This document shows positions 10,627-20,828 of a DNA stretch of 64,000 nucleotides, piece after piece; the first letter of the stretch is position 1; each line of letters opens with the position of its first letter. Position numbers and translations under genes: made by a program. The notes under the pieces were generated by a model. It ran no database searches, had not been told where the DNA came from, and saw nothing but the letters and a program-made list of their open reading frames with translations. The DNA lies in NCBI GenBank assembly GCA_963789075.1, contig CAWBJQ010000007.1, positions 1 through 64,000 on the forward strand, in the 5' to 3' direction. This DNA is from DATATJ01 sp963789075 (GTDB lineage Bacteria; Acidobacteriota; Vicinamibacteria; Vicinamibacterales; CAVVIG01).

Positions 10627-13600
10627 CAGAACGAGTGCCTCACGCGGAACTCGAGCGCGTAGGTCTGATCCTCGTTGCGCGAGAGAATCCACGACAGACG
10701 GTCGTTCTCGTTGTACTCGAGCAGGATGATCTGGTCGGCGGTGGACGTGCTGAGGCTGCGCGAGAAGGTCAGATACACGCGATCCGAGATCCGTTTGCCA
10801 ATCGTGACGCGGGCCGACGGGTTCACGCGCAGCGTGGTGGACTGGCTGTAGGGATCGACGAGGGACGGCGACAGCTGAAACGTGTCGACGCCGAACGTCT
10901 GCTCGACCACTTTGCCGACCTGGCTGGAGATTGGAGTGGCCAGCAGCTGAGTCGCGCGCGTCGTCAGGATGTCCTTCTGGAGCTCGTTCGGGTTCTGCAC
11001 GCGCCCGCAACTCGACGTCCTGATCGTGCCCTCGCACGTCGCTGAACAGCAGCGCCACGACGTCGGCGGCCGGCAGCGGCGGATCCGAGCTGAGCTGCGG
11101 CTGGAGGCGATCGGAAGTCCCCGCGGCGCTCACGATCACGCGGTACGTCTGACCGGGTACGCGGACGTCCGTTTCGGCCTCGATGTCGAAGAACGGCTCG
11201 ATGCGCGTCGGGTTCGTGAAATCGATGGTGCCGCGCGTGATCTTGTAGCGGCGCCCCTCGAACCGCACGACGCCGCGATCGACCTCGCCGCGTCCGAGGA
11301 GCAGCGGCCGTTCGTAGGTGCCGCGCAGCTGCAAGTCGGCGCTCGCGATCAGGCTCTCGAGCAGATTGTTGTCGACGTGCAGGGTGCCGGGCACGAGCAC
11401 GCGGATGTCGAACCGAAGCGGTACCGTGGGCGCTTCAGCCGCGAGCCCGCCGGTCGAGCCGCCCCGGCGGCCGAAGTCGAACAGGCCCACCGTCGGCTCG
11501 AGACGCTTCGTCCAGGTGGCGCTGCGGACGTTGACGGTGCCGCCGAGCGTCGGCGTCTGGAAATCGCCGCGCAGGGACAGATCGGCGTCGATTTGCGATC
11601 GGACACCCTCCGGATAGCGCAGCCGCACGTTTTCGCCGCGGACGGTGACGTTGAGCGCGCCCGGCGTGTAGCCGTCGAAGCCGATCCGTCCGCCGAACTC
11701 CACCTTCCCGCCTCCCATCATCGCCGTCACATCGTCCATGCGCGCGCCGTTGGCGTCGAAGTGGACGACGCCGTTGATGGCATCGAGCGAATTCGGCAGC
11801 GAGAAATGGCGGATGCGGCCGTCGGTGATCGTGGCGCTGCCCGGAGAACAGCGGCTGGTGGAGCGGTCCGTCGATCGATGCGGTCAGCTCCGCATGGCCC
11901 GAGGCGCGCACGTCTCGGAAAAAGCCCTGCAGCATGCCGAGGTTCGCCTCGCCCGCCGCCTTCAGCGCGATGCGCTCGTCATGGAGCCCGACAGTGCCGG
12001 AGACGCGGAGCTTCGTATCGACGCCGACGAGCTGCAGATCCGCCACCTTGACCTGGCGCTGATCGAGGGCGAACCGGATCGGCGTCGCGTTCTTCACCGC
12101 GTAGTCGAACAGCCGCATGTCGAGCGAATCGACCGTGGCGTCGGCCAGCAGATGATCGACGTCGGCGAGCTCGCCGGCGATGCGGATCGAGCCGCTGGCG
12201 ACCGCCGTCGTGAACGGCGAGAGCTTCGGCACGAACAGGCGGACGTACGGATCGAGCGAGCTGTCGTGAAATCGGAACGTCAGCTCCGAGTCGCCGTGCG
12301 GCGTCAGGGCGATGCGGCCGGTGCCGGTGATCGCCAGGCGCGGAGACGCAACGTCCACATCGCCGCTCAGCTCCTTGCCGCGCAGCGCAAGCGATCCCGT
12401 CACTTGGCCGACACCTTCCTCCGCGATGAAGAGATCGTTGACGCGGAACTTCACATCGTACCGGGGCGCGTCGAACGTGCCGCTGCCCGTCGCCGTGAAC
12501 GCCGCGAGCCCCGAGAGCGGCGCGCGCGGGAAGCTGAATGCGGTGATCTTCTCGACCGGCATGCGATTGCCGTCGGCGTTGAACGAATAGGTCGAGTCCC
12601 AGCCGACGAACGCGGCGCCCGTGACGCTGCCGCCCGCTTTCGCGACGTTCACGCCATCCAGCCGCACGCCGGTTCCGTCGAAGCGCAGCGACGCCGTCGC
12701 CTTCTGAAACGGCTCGCCGTACGCGACGCCGTTGTCGATCGTCATGCCGCCGAAGCCGACCGGCCGTTCATAGGCGCCCGTCAGGTGAAACTCTCCCGTG
12801 AGTTGGCCAGATACCGGATAGTCGTCCAGCTGGAAGGCGTGGCGCAGCGAGTCGAGATCGCGCCGGACGACTCGGAAACGCGCGTTGATCTCCTCGCCCC
12901 CGTCCTCGCGGGGATAGCCCAACGAGAAGCGGCCATCAGCGCGAATCTCCGAGCCGTTGCTCCGGATCACGCTGTCGGCCACCGTCACGTAGCTGTGCTC
13001 GATGAGGATGTGGCCGCCGCCGTCGCCCCACGTCGTGTCCCACGCGCGCAGGTCCTCGCCGGTGAAGTCCCCCTCGACCCGCGGCCGCCGGAACGCGCCG
13101 GTCATCACGCCGTCGAACTCGCCGCGTCCGCCGAACGCGACGACGCCGGTCGGCGATCCGAAGTCGGTGATGATGCCAGCCAGCAGCTGATCGCTTTCCT
13201 GCCAGTCGCGGCTCACCACGTGAAACGAAATGTTGGAAAGGTCGCCCCAATCGGTGGAACCGTCGAAGGCCACGTACGTCCGCTCGGTGGCCAATCGTCC
13301 GCCGTCGAGGTGCACGCTCGTCTGATCCAGGCGATAGGCGAGCTCACCGGCGATCGGCAGGTGCGCGGCGAGCGGTTGCGGCGCGAAAGGCCCCCACACG
13401 TGGCGCGTGTGGTGGGCATCGGCGGCCCGCGCCGCCACGAGGGACGCACTCATCGGCTCGACTCCTGCCGGTGGCGTGACAACGATCGTGCCCTCGTCGT
13501 GCTTCTCCGCGAAGCGGCCCATCGTCCATTCCAAGACATTGTGGCCGGAGGCGAAGCCGGCGAATCGGGTGCCGCGCAGCGCGTAAAAATCGGTGACTGC

Positions 13601-14722
13601 CGCCAGGTCGGCGCGCGCGTACGTCGCCTCGAACCGTGCCGTCGGGCGCACGCTCGATCCAAGCGGCTTGATGGCGAATGCGATCTTCGCGTCGCCACCG
13701 AACGCCTGCGCGCCGGCGTTCCAGACGTCGAACGCGTGGGGCGTCCACCGGAGCGAACCGTAGAGCGCCGGGAACTGGTACGCGTTCACGCCGAGCTGAT
13801 CGCTGGTGAAGTTGCCGCTGAGATCGCGGCCGCCCTTGAACAGATGGAACACGCCGGTGAAATCGCCGGTTCCGCCGAGCCTCCACGATTCCTGGGTGAA
13901 GAAGATCTGCCGCATCCGTGCGAAATCCACCCGCGACTTCACCTGGTAGCGCATCTCCGGCCAGCGGCTGGTGTCCACATCGCCAAACGCCGACGACACC
14001 GCGCCATCGGTCGTCAGATCGATGCGATCGAGGTGGATCTGGCCACCATCGATGGCGAAGCTCGCCTTCATGTTCGCCCACATCGGCAAATGATCCTGAA
14101 TGGTCACGGTGCCGGCGCTGAACGACGCCTGCCCATGGTAGTTCGGCAGGTTCCCAATGCTGAGATCGAGATTCGGACAGTCGACGCTCCAGGGCGCCTC
14201 GTGATCTTCGTACGCGAACTCACCGCGCCACGCACGGAGATATTTCAGGGTGGTGGTGAACTTCGGCGGACCGCCGGGCTTGGTGTCGTCGCCCTTGATC
14301 TTCGGAAAATTGTGATTGTCGTCGCCCCAGCGTTCGACGAGCATGCGCCAGTCGGTCATCTCAACCGATGTGATGATGAATTCGGGCTTCCGCCGGAAGA
14401 CGGTGGACCAGTCGAGCGACACGGCAATCTTCTTCGCCGTGAAGAATGGGCGGTCGCCTTCGTGCACCCCCTCGATCGACAGGTCGTCGACGACGACGCG
14501 GCCGGTGAGCAGATGAATGCCGAGGCGGCCGATGTGCAGCGGGCGCTCGAGCCGTTTCGAGCCGGCGCGCTCGGCCAGCGCGCGGACGCCCGGGCCCAGA
14601 TCGATCGTCAGCGTCGCGACGACGACGACCGCCAGTCCGACCACGGTGATCGTCGCGGCGATGCCGACATAGCGGACCGCGCGATAGCGGAACGCCGAGC
14701 GCAGCCACCCGGCCAGCCTCAT
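10626..14722 (-). CDS. tamB: TamB-like translocation/assembly module protein (two frameshifts)
   Basis: A very long (about 1365 residues) AsmA/TamB-type protein that bridges the periplasm and is thought to move lipids or proteins to the outer membrane with its Omp85 partner. A signal anchor lies at residues 18-42. A long beta-rich body follows, with repeated blocks such as HIGRLGIHLLTGRVVVDDLS. The conserved C-terminal TamB domain includes RRYKITRGTIDFTNPTRIEP and PPLPAADVVALLFSD and ends in EFRVRHSF. Frames change near 11850 and 11010. The first four bases overlap the end of the biotin carrier gene, and its stop overlaps the Omp85 start. The domain assignment is firm; the exact cargo is unknown. 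Confidence 0.82.
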
Positions 14723-15291
14723 GCGATGACGACGAGCACACTACCGGCGTCAACTGACATCGCTTCCCGGGCTTGTACCTCGGTCACCGTGCCGTCGCGC
14801 GCAGCGCGGAGCTCGTTCTCCATCTTCATTGCTTCGATGACGACCAATCCCTGCCGGGCGCGGACCGGGTCGCCAGGCTTGACGAGCACTCGGACGATCT
14901 TCCCAGGCATCGGCGCGACGATGCGCTGCGGACCGGTGGACGCGTGGCCGGCATCGTCCTTCCGGCCCCAGCGGCGGCGGCCGTTGAGGCTGACCGATAT
15001 CGGCATGGTTCCGACGCGGATGGTGAGCTGGCGCGTCACCGGGTCCGTTGCGATCGTCACCTCGTGGCTGCCCGTGATGCCCGCGGTCGCGCTACTTGCC
15101 CCGCGCGAAGTCCCGGGGATGCCGGACGCTACGGATGAGGCGTCGTCGATCAACAACGACATCGTGTGCGCGTCGATGCGCGTGGCATTCACGTGCGCGG
15201 TGCGGCCGTCCACCGAGACGGTGAACTGCTCGCCTGCGCGCGTCACCGCCACCTGCCGTATCCGCCCGCCGATCTCGATTTCGTACTGCAT
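14719..15291 (-). CDS. Biotin carboxyl carrier protein of an acyl-CoA carboxylase
   Basis: A 190-residue carrier. The C-terminal biotinyl domain (about residues 120-190) contains VVIEAMKMENE, with the biotinylated lysine at residue 156, and PMPGKIVRVLVKPGD. The N-terminal 100 residues hold a beta-rich portion seen in stand-alone carrier subunits and in the C-terminal part of fused alpha subunits. It sits immediately after the biotin carboxylase gene with no gap, so the two together form the alpha function that is a single chain in many propionyl-CoA carboxylases. The matching carboxyltransferase lies at 18501-20042. Confidence 0.9.
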   Translation of the reverse strand: MQYEIEIGGRIRQVAVTRAGEQFTVSVDGRTAHVNATRIDAHTMSLLIDDASSVASGIPGTSRGASSATAGITGSHEVTIATDPVTRQLTIRVGTMPISVSLNGRRRWGRKDDAGHASTGPQRIVAPMPGKIVRVLVKPGDPVRARQGLVVIEAMKMENELRAARDGTVTEVQAREAMSVDAGSVLVVIA

Positions 15292-16836
15292 TCAGGAGAG
15301 CCCTTCGGCGCGCGCCCGGGCCTTCCATCGTCGCGATGAGAGTTGGTCCTCTCCCGCCTCCGATGCCGCCGCTACCGCAGCCGGCGACAGCACCGTTTGA
15401 ATGGCCGCCGCGATCGTCGCAATCTCCTCGTCTGCCGGGCCAGGCTCAACGAAGGGTCGCCCTTCACGCGCTTTCAGAACCTCGTCCAAATACGTCGTGT
15501 GAAATCGCGACTCGAGAAATTCCGGCTGCGCCAACAGCCACGTGAAGAACGGCACCGTGGTCCTGATACCCGCGACGATGTATTCGCCCAGCGCACGGCG
15601 CATGCGCGCAACGGCGAGCGGCCGGTCTTCCGCCCAGGCGATCAGCTTCGAGATCATCGGGTCGTAGAAAATCGGGACGTCGAGGCCGGCGGTCGCACCG
15701 CTATCGTCGCGGATGCCGGGGCCCGCCGGGGCCCGCAGCTGCAGAATCCGGCCGGGCGACGGCAGGAAGCTGTTGTCCGGATCTTCCGCGTAGATGCGGC
15801 ATTCGATCGCGTGGCCGGCGGGCGTCAGGAGGCGCTCGGGAGACAAATCGAGCCGCTCGCCGCGCGCGATCCGAATCTGCCAGCGCACGAGATCGACGCC
15901 GCTCACCATCTCGGTGATCGGATGCTCAACCTGCAGCCGCGTGTTCATCTCGAGGAAGTAGAAGCGGCCGTCCTCGTCGAGCAGGAATTCGATCGTCCCG
16001 GCGTTCGTGTAGCCGACCGTGCGCGCGACGGCGGCAGCGGCGGTCGTCATCTCAGCGCGCAGCGCGGGGCTGACGGCAAGCGACGGCGTCTCCTCGACGA
16101 CTTTCTGATGGCGGCGCTGAATCGAGCATTCGCGCTCGACGAACGGCAGCACTGTGCCGTGGTGATCGCCGAGCAGCTGCACTTCGATGTGGCGCGGCCG
16201 GGTGAGCTGCCGCTCGAGATAGACCGCGGAGTCGCCGAATGCCGCACCCGCTTCGGAGCGCGCCGCGCGTACGGCGCCGGACAGCTCCGCCGGATCGCGC
16301 ACCGTGCGCATGCCCTTGCCGCCGCCGCCGGCGACGGCCTTGACCAGCAGCGGATAGCCGATGGTGCCGGCCACGCGCGCGATCTCCACGTCGGTGACCT
16401 CTGCCGACAGCGGATCTTCGGTGCCCGGAACGACCGGCACGCCCGCGCGTTTCGCCGCCGCCCGCGCCGCTGTCTTGCTGCCCATCAGCGCGATCGCTTC
16501 CGGCGTCGGGCCGATGAACGTCAAACCCGCATCGCGCACCGCCGCGGCGAAGTCTTCGTTCTCGGCGAGAAAGCCGTAACCGGGATGCACTGCGTCCGCG
16601 CCTGCCTGGCGGGCGGCGTCCATCAGGCGATCGATGCGGAGATAGCTTTCGCGCGGCGCGCTCGGTCCAATCAGGTATGCCTCGTCGGCGAAGCGCACGT
16701 GGAGCGCGGAACGATCGCACTCGGAATACACGGCGATGGGCGACAGACCCATCTCGCGGCACGCGCGGGCAATACGCACCGCGATTTCGCCGCGGTTGGC
16801 AATGAGAATTTTTTTCAGAGGAAGACACCCCGCCAC
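15292..16836 (-). CDS. accC: Biotin carboxylase subunit of acetyl/propionyl-CoA carboxylase
   Basis: This carboxylates the biotin of the neighbouring carrier using bicarbonate and ATP. The frame opens with KKILIANRGEIAVRIARACR, has the ATP-grasp glycine loop KAVAGGGGKGMR and the catalytic block FLEMNTRLQVEHPITEM, and runs unbroken to about 510 residues, slightly longer than stand-alone AccC (about 450). The start is unclear: no ATG precedes the first conserved residue, and GTG 16836 adds eight residues derived from the flanking CACAGAGG repeat. Its stop codon abuts the carrier start. Acyl-CoA type (pccA/mccA) versus fatty-acid type AccC cannot be decided by eye; the pccB-like partner suggests the former. 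Confidence 0.88.
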   Translation of the reverse strand: MAGCLPLKKILIANRGEIAVRIARACREMGLSPIAVYSECDRSALHVRFADEAYLIGPSAPRESYLRIDRLMDAARQAGADAVHPGYGFLAENEDFAAAVRDAGLTFIGPTPEAIALMGSKTAARAAAKRAGVPVVPGTEDPLSAEVTDVEIARVAGTIGYPLLVKAVAGGGGKGMRTVRDPAELSGAVRAARSEAGAAFGDSAVYLERQLTRPRHIEVQLLGDHHGTVLPFVERECSIQRRHQKVVEETPSLAVSPALRAEMTTAAAAVARTVGYTNAGTIEFLLDEDGRFYFLEMNTRLQVEHPITEMVSGVDLVRWQIRIARGERLDLSPERLLTPAGHAIECRIYAEDPDNSFLPSPGRILQLRAPAGPGIRDDSGATAGLDVPIFYDPMISKLIAWAEDRPLAVARMRRALGEYIVAGIRTTVPFFTWLLAQPEFLESRFHTTYLDEVLKAREGRPFVEPGPADEEIATIAAAIQTVLSPAAVAAASEAGEDQLSSRRWKARARAEGLS

Positions 16837-16877
16837 AGAGGAGCCAGAGGACCTCCGTCCACCGTGTCCTCCGTGGT
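16832..16877. repeat. CACAGAGGA/TCCTCCGTGG-family hairpin
   Basis: The left arm CCACAGAGGAGCCAGAGG faces the right arm CCGTGTCCTCCGTGG. It lies between the amidase stop and the biotin carboxylase start. Family members recur at 20751-20828 and 26471-26499. Confidence 0.6.
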
Positions 16878-16884
16878 GAATAGT

Positions 16885-18459
16885 TTAGCGCAGCGGCGGC
16901 GTCGACGCGGGCGGGTGACGGTGATGCGTCGCCTGCTCGTAGGCGTACGCCAGCCGCAGGAGCGTCGCCTCGCTCCAGGCGCGGCCCAGCAGCTGGAGGC
17001 CCGCGGGGAGCGTGCCGCTTCGCGTGAAGCCCATCGGCACGGTGATCGCGGGGAAGCCGGTGCCGGGCGAAAAGACCTGACTGTTGTCGCCGCCGGGCGT
17101 ATTCAAATCGCCAATCAGGCGCGGCACGTTGCTCCACGTGGGATAGGCGAGCGCGTCCAGGTGCTGATCGTCCATCACCTTCAGTACGCCCGCCCGCAAC
17201 TTCTCGCGAAACTCGTCGCTCGCCTTGCAGCCCGGGGTGACGCCGGGCACGTCATTGGCGGCTTCCGCGCTGTCGAGCCGCGCTTGAATCGAGGGGTGAT
17301 ACCGGCGCGACTTGATGATCTCCGCCAGCGAGTGCATCGGCGCCTTGTCGCCGAGCGACGTGAGATACCGGTTCAGGTCGTACTTGAAACGGTTGCAGCC
17401 GCCCGACTGCGTCCCCCGCATGGCGTCGAACCCTTCGACGACCACGGGATCGACGACGGTGGCTCCTTCGCGCTGCAGCTCGCCAAGCGACTGCTGAAAC
17501 ACTTGCGCGACGTCGGGATCGAGCGTCGGCGTGTCGTACGCCTGATGCAGGACGCCGATGCGCGCGCCCTTCAGGCCGTCGAGCTTGAGAGCCGCGGCGT
17601 AATTGGCGTCGACGTGCCCACGCCCTGCACTTGTCGCGGGATCATCGGGATCCGCGCCGGCAATCACCTGCAGAACGGCAGCGGTGTCGGCGACCGTTCT
17701 CGTCAGGGCGCCGGCGACGTCGGCGGCCAGATTCAGCGGCACGACGCCCGCGCGGCTGACGAGGCCCATGGTCGATCGCAGGCCGACGAGCGCCTGGTGC
17801 GCGGCGGGGCCGCGGATCGAATCGCCCGTATCGCTCGCCAGGGCGACGGCGGTGAAATTTGCGGCTTCGGCCGCGGCGGAACCGCCGCTCGAGCCCGCCG
17901 TGACGCGCGACGTGTCGTACGGGTTGCGCGTGTAGCCGGGCAGGATCGAATTGACCGTCTCGATCGGACTGAACGCGAACTCGGCCATGTTCGACTTCGC
18001 GATGAAGACCGCGCCCGCCGCGCGCAGCCGCTTCACCACGAACGCGTCCTTGCCCGTGCTCATGCCCTTCAACGACAGCGATCCGGCCGTCGTCGGCATC
18101 TCGGCGGTTTCGTAGTTGTCTTTGGCGATGATCGGCACGCAGTGCAGCGGTCCGACGGGACCCGACTGCGTGAAGCGCCGATCGAGATCGTCGGCGATCT
18201 TCAACGCGTCGGGATTCAGCAGCACGATGGCGTTCAGCGCCGAACCGTTCTTGTCGTACGCCTCGATGCGGCGGAGATACTGCTCGACGAGCGCGCGGCA
18301 GGTCAGCGAGCCGCCGTGAAGCGCCGCCTCGATCTGCGCGATCGTTGTTTCTTCGAGCACGAAGCGAGGAGGCGAAGGCGCCTGCGCCGCCGCGCTCGCG
18401 AAAAGCGCGAGCGCCAGTAATCCGGCGCCGATGGACGGCTCAAGAAATCTGCGGATCAC
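16885..18459 (-). CDS. Exported amidase-signature (AS) family hydrolase
   Basis: An amide hydrolase of the Ser-cisSer-Lys family, about 524 residues, with a cleavable signal peptide (about 25 residues, core GLLALALFASAAAQA) that places it in the periplasm. The catalytic Lys is in PIIAKDNYETA (about residue 113), the cis-Ser in TAGSSGGSAA and the nucleophile Ser in SDTGDSIRGPA. The residue before the nucleophile is Asp, where many relatives have Gly. The true start is taken as GTG 18459 because the five codons upstream, from a TTG, come from the TTGGTAAA repeat. It lies between the carboxylase subunits but need not be functionally linked. The substrate is unknown. Confidence 0.85.
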   Translation of the reverse strand: MIRRFLEPSIGAGLLALALFASAAAQAPSPPRFVLEETTIAQIEAALHGGSLTCRALVEQYLRRIEAYDKNGSALNAIVLLNPDALKIADDLDRRFTQSGPVGPLHCVPIIAKDNYETAEMPTTAGSLSLKGMSTGKDAFVVKRLRAAGAVFIAKSNMAEFAFSPIETVNSILPGYTRNPYDTSRVTAGSSGGSAAAEAANFTAVALASDTGDSIRGPAAHQALVGLRSTMGLVSRAGVVPLNLAADVAGALTRTVADTAAVLQVIAGADPDDPATSAGRGHVDANYAAALKLDGLKGARIGVLHQAYDTPTLDPDVAQVFQQSLGELQREGATVVDPVVVEGFDAMRGTQSGGCNRFKYDLNRYLTSLGDKAPMHSLAEIIKSRRYHPSIQARLDSAEAANDVPGVTPGCKASDEFREKLRAGVLKVMDDQHLDALAYPTWSNVPRLIGDLNTPGGDNSQVFSPGTGFPAITVPMGFTRSGTLPAGLQLLGRAWSEATLLRLAYAYEQATHHRHPPASTPPLR

Positions 18460-18500
18460 TCGCCAATTTACCAATTTACCAATTTACCAACTCACCAATT
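18455..18500. repeat. TTGGTGAT-family half array
   Basis: Five direct units on the minus strand (TTGGTGAG, TTGGTAAA three times, TTGGCGAG) fill the gap between the pccB stop and the amidase start. The reverse-complement arm is missing. Confidence 0.65.
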
Positions 18501-20042
18501 TCACAGTGGAATGTTCCCGTGTTTCTTCGGCGGGTTCTTGTCGCGCTTATTTTCGAGATTCCTCAACGCGGTGATCAGCTTGCGCCGCGTCTCGCGCGGA
18601 TGAATCACCTCGTCCACGAAACCGCGCGACGCGGCGATGTAGGGGTTCGCGAACTTCTCGCGGAACTCCGACACCTTCTCCGCGCGCGCGGCAATCGCGT
18701 CGGCCGCCGCCTCGAGCTCGCGTTTGTACAGGATGTTGACGGCGCCCTCGGGTCCCATCACCGCGATTTCGGCGGTCGGCCACGCGTAGTTGAAGTCCGT
18801 TCGAATGTGCTTGCTCGACATGACGCAGTACGCGCCGCCGTACGCCTTACGCGTGATGACCGTCACCTTCGGCACGGTCGCCTCCGCGAACGCGTACAGC
18901 AGCTTCGCCCCGTGCCGGATGATGCCGCCGAACTCCTGCACGGTCCCGGGCATGAACCCCGGCACGTCCTCGAACGTCACCAGCGGAATGTTGAACGCGT
19001 CGCAGAAGCGCACGAATCGAGCACCCTTCACCGACGCGTCGATGTCGAGCGTCCCGGCGAGCACCGCCGGCTGGTTCGCGACGATGCCGACCGGACGCCC
19101 GTCGAGCCGGGCAAAACCGACGATGATGTTCTTCGCGTAGTGCTGATGGATCTCGAGGAAGTAGTTCTCGTCGGCAATCGTGTGAATCAGGTCGAGCATG
19201 TCGTACGGCTGATTCGGCGACGCCGGCACCAGGTGATCGAGCGACGCATCCTCGCGATCCGGCTGATCCTCGAGCTGCGCCCGCGGCGGATCGTCCAGAT
19301 TGTTCGACGGCAGGAACGACAGCAGATCGCGGATCAACGCGAGGCACTCGCGGTCGTCCTCCACGGCGAAGTGGGCGACGCCGCTCTTCACGTTGTGCGT
19401 CATCGCGCCGCCGAGCTCTTCCTTCGAGACCTCCTCGTGCGTGACCGTTTTGATCACGTCGGGACCGGTCACGAACATGTAGCTCGTGTTCTTCACCATC
19501 ACCGTGAAATCGGTGATCGCCGGCGAATACACGGCCCCGCCGGCGCACGGGCCCATGATCGCTGAGATCTGCGGGATGACGCCGGACGACAGCGTATTGC
19601 GGAGGAAGATGTCGGCGTAGCCGCCGAGCGACATCACACCTTCCTGGATGCGCGCGCCGCCCGAGTCGTTCAGCCCCACGACCGGCGATCCGAGCTTCAT
19701 CGCCAGATCCATGATCTTCACGATCTTCGCGGCGTTGGTCTCCGACAGCGATCCCCCGAAGACGGTGAAGTCCTGCGCGAACGCGAAGACCTGCCGTCCC
19801 TCGATGAGCCCATGGCCGGCGACCACACCATCGCCGGGCACGATCTGCGCGGCCATGCCGAAATCGCGGCAGCGATGGGTGACCAGCTTGTCGACCTCTT
19901 CGAACGTGCCAGGATCGAACAGCAGCTCGATGCGCTCACGCGCCGTCAGCTTGCCGGCCGCACGATGGCGATCGAGGCGGTCCTGTCCGCCGCCCAGCTC
20001 CGCGCGGCGCTCGAGGTCGGCAAGGGTCTCTTCTGGATTCAT
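18501..20042 (-). CDS. pccB: Acyl-CoA carboxylase carboxyltransferase (propionyl-CoA carboxylase beta type)
   Basis: A 513-residue carboxyltransferase that moves the carboxyl group from biotin to an acyl-CoA, probably propionyl-CoA. Both crotonase-like halves are complete. The N half has GKLTARERIELLFDPGTFEE, GGSLSETNAAKIVKIMDLA and the oxyanion loop IMGPCAGGAVYSPA. The C half has VGIVANQPAVLAGTLDIDAS, the loop RKAYGGAYCVMSSK and EKFANPYIAASRGFVDEVI. No zinc finger is present, unlike AccD of fatty-acid synthesis, so PccB/MmdA type is preferred. Start ATG 20042. It follows the aldolase gene with 10 bases between. Confidence 0.93.
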   Translation of the reverse strand: MNPEETLADLERRAELGGGQDRLDRHRAAGKLTARERIELLFDPGTFEEVDKLVTHRCRDFGMAAQIVPGDGVVAGHGLIEGRQVFAFAQDFTVFGGSLSETNAAKIVKIMDLAMKLGSPVVGLNDSGGARIQEGVMSLGGYADIFLRNTLSSGVIPQISAIMGPCAGGAVYSPAITDFTVMVKNTSYMFVTGPDVIKTVTHEEVSKEELGGAMTHNVKSGVAHFAVEDDRECLALIRDLLSFLPSNNLDDPPRAQLEDQPDREDASLDHLVPASPNQPYDMLDLIHTIADENYFLEIHQHYAKNIIVGFARLDGRPVGIVANQPAVLAGTLDIDASVKGARFVRFCDAFNIPLVTFEDVPGFMPGTVQEFGGIIRHGAKLLYAFAEATVPKVTVITRKAYGGAYCVMSSKHIRTDFNYAWPTAEIAVMGPEGAVNILYKRELEAAADAIAARAEKVSEFREKFANPYIAASRGFVDEVIHPRETRRKLITALRNLENKRDKNPPKKHGNIPL

Positions 20043-20052
20043 GGGAGATTGC

Positions 20053-20706
20053 TTACGCCTTCACCGTCTGCGACTTCTCCCAGTCCTTCAGGAATTTTTC
20101 GAGGCCGATATTCGTGAGCGGATGGTTGAACAGCTGATCGATCACCGCGGGCGGGCAGGTGGCGATGTCCGCCCCCATCCGCGCCGCGTCGATCACGTGG
20201 ATCGGATTGCGGCAGCTGGCGACGAGCACTTCCGTCGGGAACTCATAGTTGTCGTAGATGTCCACGATCTCGCGGACCAGATCCATCCCGGTCGTGCCGA
20301 CATCGTCGAGGCGTCCGACGAATGGGCTGATGAACGTCGCGCCAGCCTTCGCCGCGAGCAGCGCCTGCGCAGCCGAGAAACAGAGCGTGACGTTGACGCG
20401 GATCTTCTCGCCCGAGAGCGCCTTGCACGCTTTGATGCCGTCGCGCGTGAGCGGCACTTTGACGATCATGTGCTCGTCGATCGTCGCGATGTCGTGGCCC
20501 TGCGTCATCATCCCCGCGAAATCGGTCGCGGTGACTTCCCCGCTGACCGGCCCTTTGACGATCTGGCAGATCTTCTTCAAATTCGCGCGGTAGTCGCCCG
20601 GCTCCTTGGCGAGCAGCGACGGGTTCGTCGTGACGCCATCGATGATCCCGATGTCGGCGAGCGTTTGGATGTCCTTGATGTTGCCAGAATCGATGAAGAG
20701 TTTCAT
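20053..20706 (-). CDS. Transaldolase-like / fructose-6-phosphate aldolase family protein
   Basis: A short (217-residue) class I aldolase of the TalC/FSA family, which interconverts sugar phosphates by a Schiff-base lysine. That Lys is residue 83 in HMIVKVPLTRDG. The frame starts with MKLFIDSGNIKDI, typical of this group, and contains DGVTTNPSLLAKE and FISPFVGRLDDVG. ATG 20706 is preceded by AAGGGGAT at a suitable distance. Sequence by eye does not separate true transaldolase from fructose-6-phosphate aldolase. It may share a transcript with pccB. Confidence 0.87.
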   Translation of the reverse strand: MKLFIDSGNIKDIQTLADIGIIDGVTTNPSLLAKEPGDYRANLKKICQIVKGPVSGEVTATDFAGMMTQGHDIATIDEHMIVKVPLTRDGIKACKALSGEKIRVNVTLCFSAAQALLAAKAGATFISPFVGRLDDVGTTGMDLVREIVDIYDNYEFPTEVLVASCRNPIHVIDAARMGADIATCPPAVIDQLFNHPLTNIGLEKFLKDWEKSQTVKA

Positions 20707-20750
20707 GTCACATCCCCTTACTTCGGTCGAACCCCTCTGCCCAAAACTCG

Positions 20751-20828
20751 CGACCACAGAGGACACGGAGGCAAAAATTCCGAATGCATCTTTTCCTCTG
20801 TATCCGCCGTGTCCTCCGTGGTGGAGAG
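20751..20828. repeat. CACAGAGGA/TCCTCCGTGG-family hairpin
   Basis: The left arm ACCACAGAGGACACGGAGG (about 20753-20771) and right arm CCGTGTCCTCCGTGGT (about 20807-20822) are nearly perfect complements with a 35-base loop. It sits between the FAH-family stop and the aldolase start. Confidence 0.72.

Noticed and set aside
11738..15400. A 1220-codon open frame on the plus strand
   Set aside because: It is antisense to the tamB-like and biotin carrier genes, which have real domains, a signal anchor and overlapping starts. The plus-strand product is Arg/Ala/His-rich without domains, as expected from high GC.
15343..18420. A 1025-codon open frame on the plus strand
   Set aside because: It is antisense to biotin carboxylase and the amidase, both with clear catalytic motifs. 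Its composition is the high-GC shadow type.
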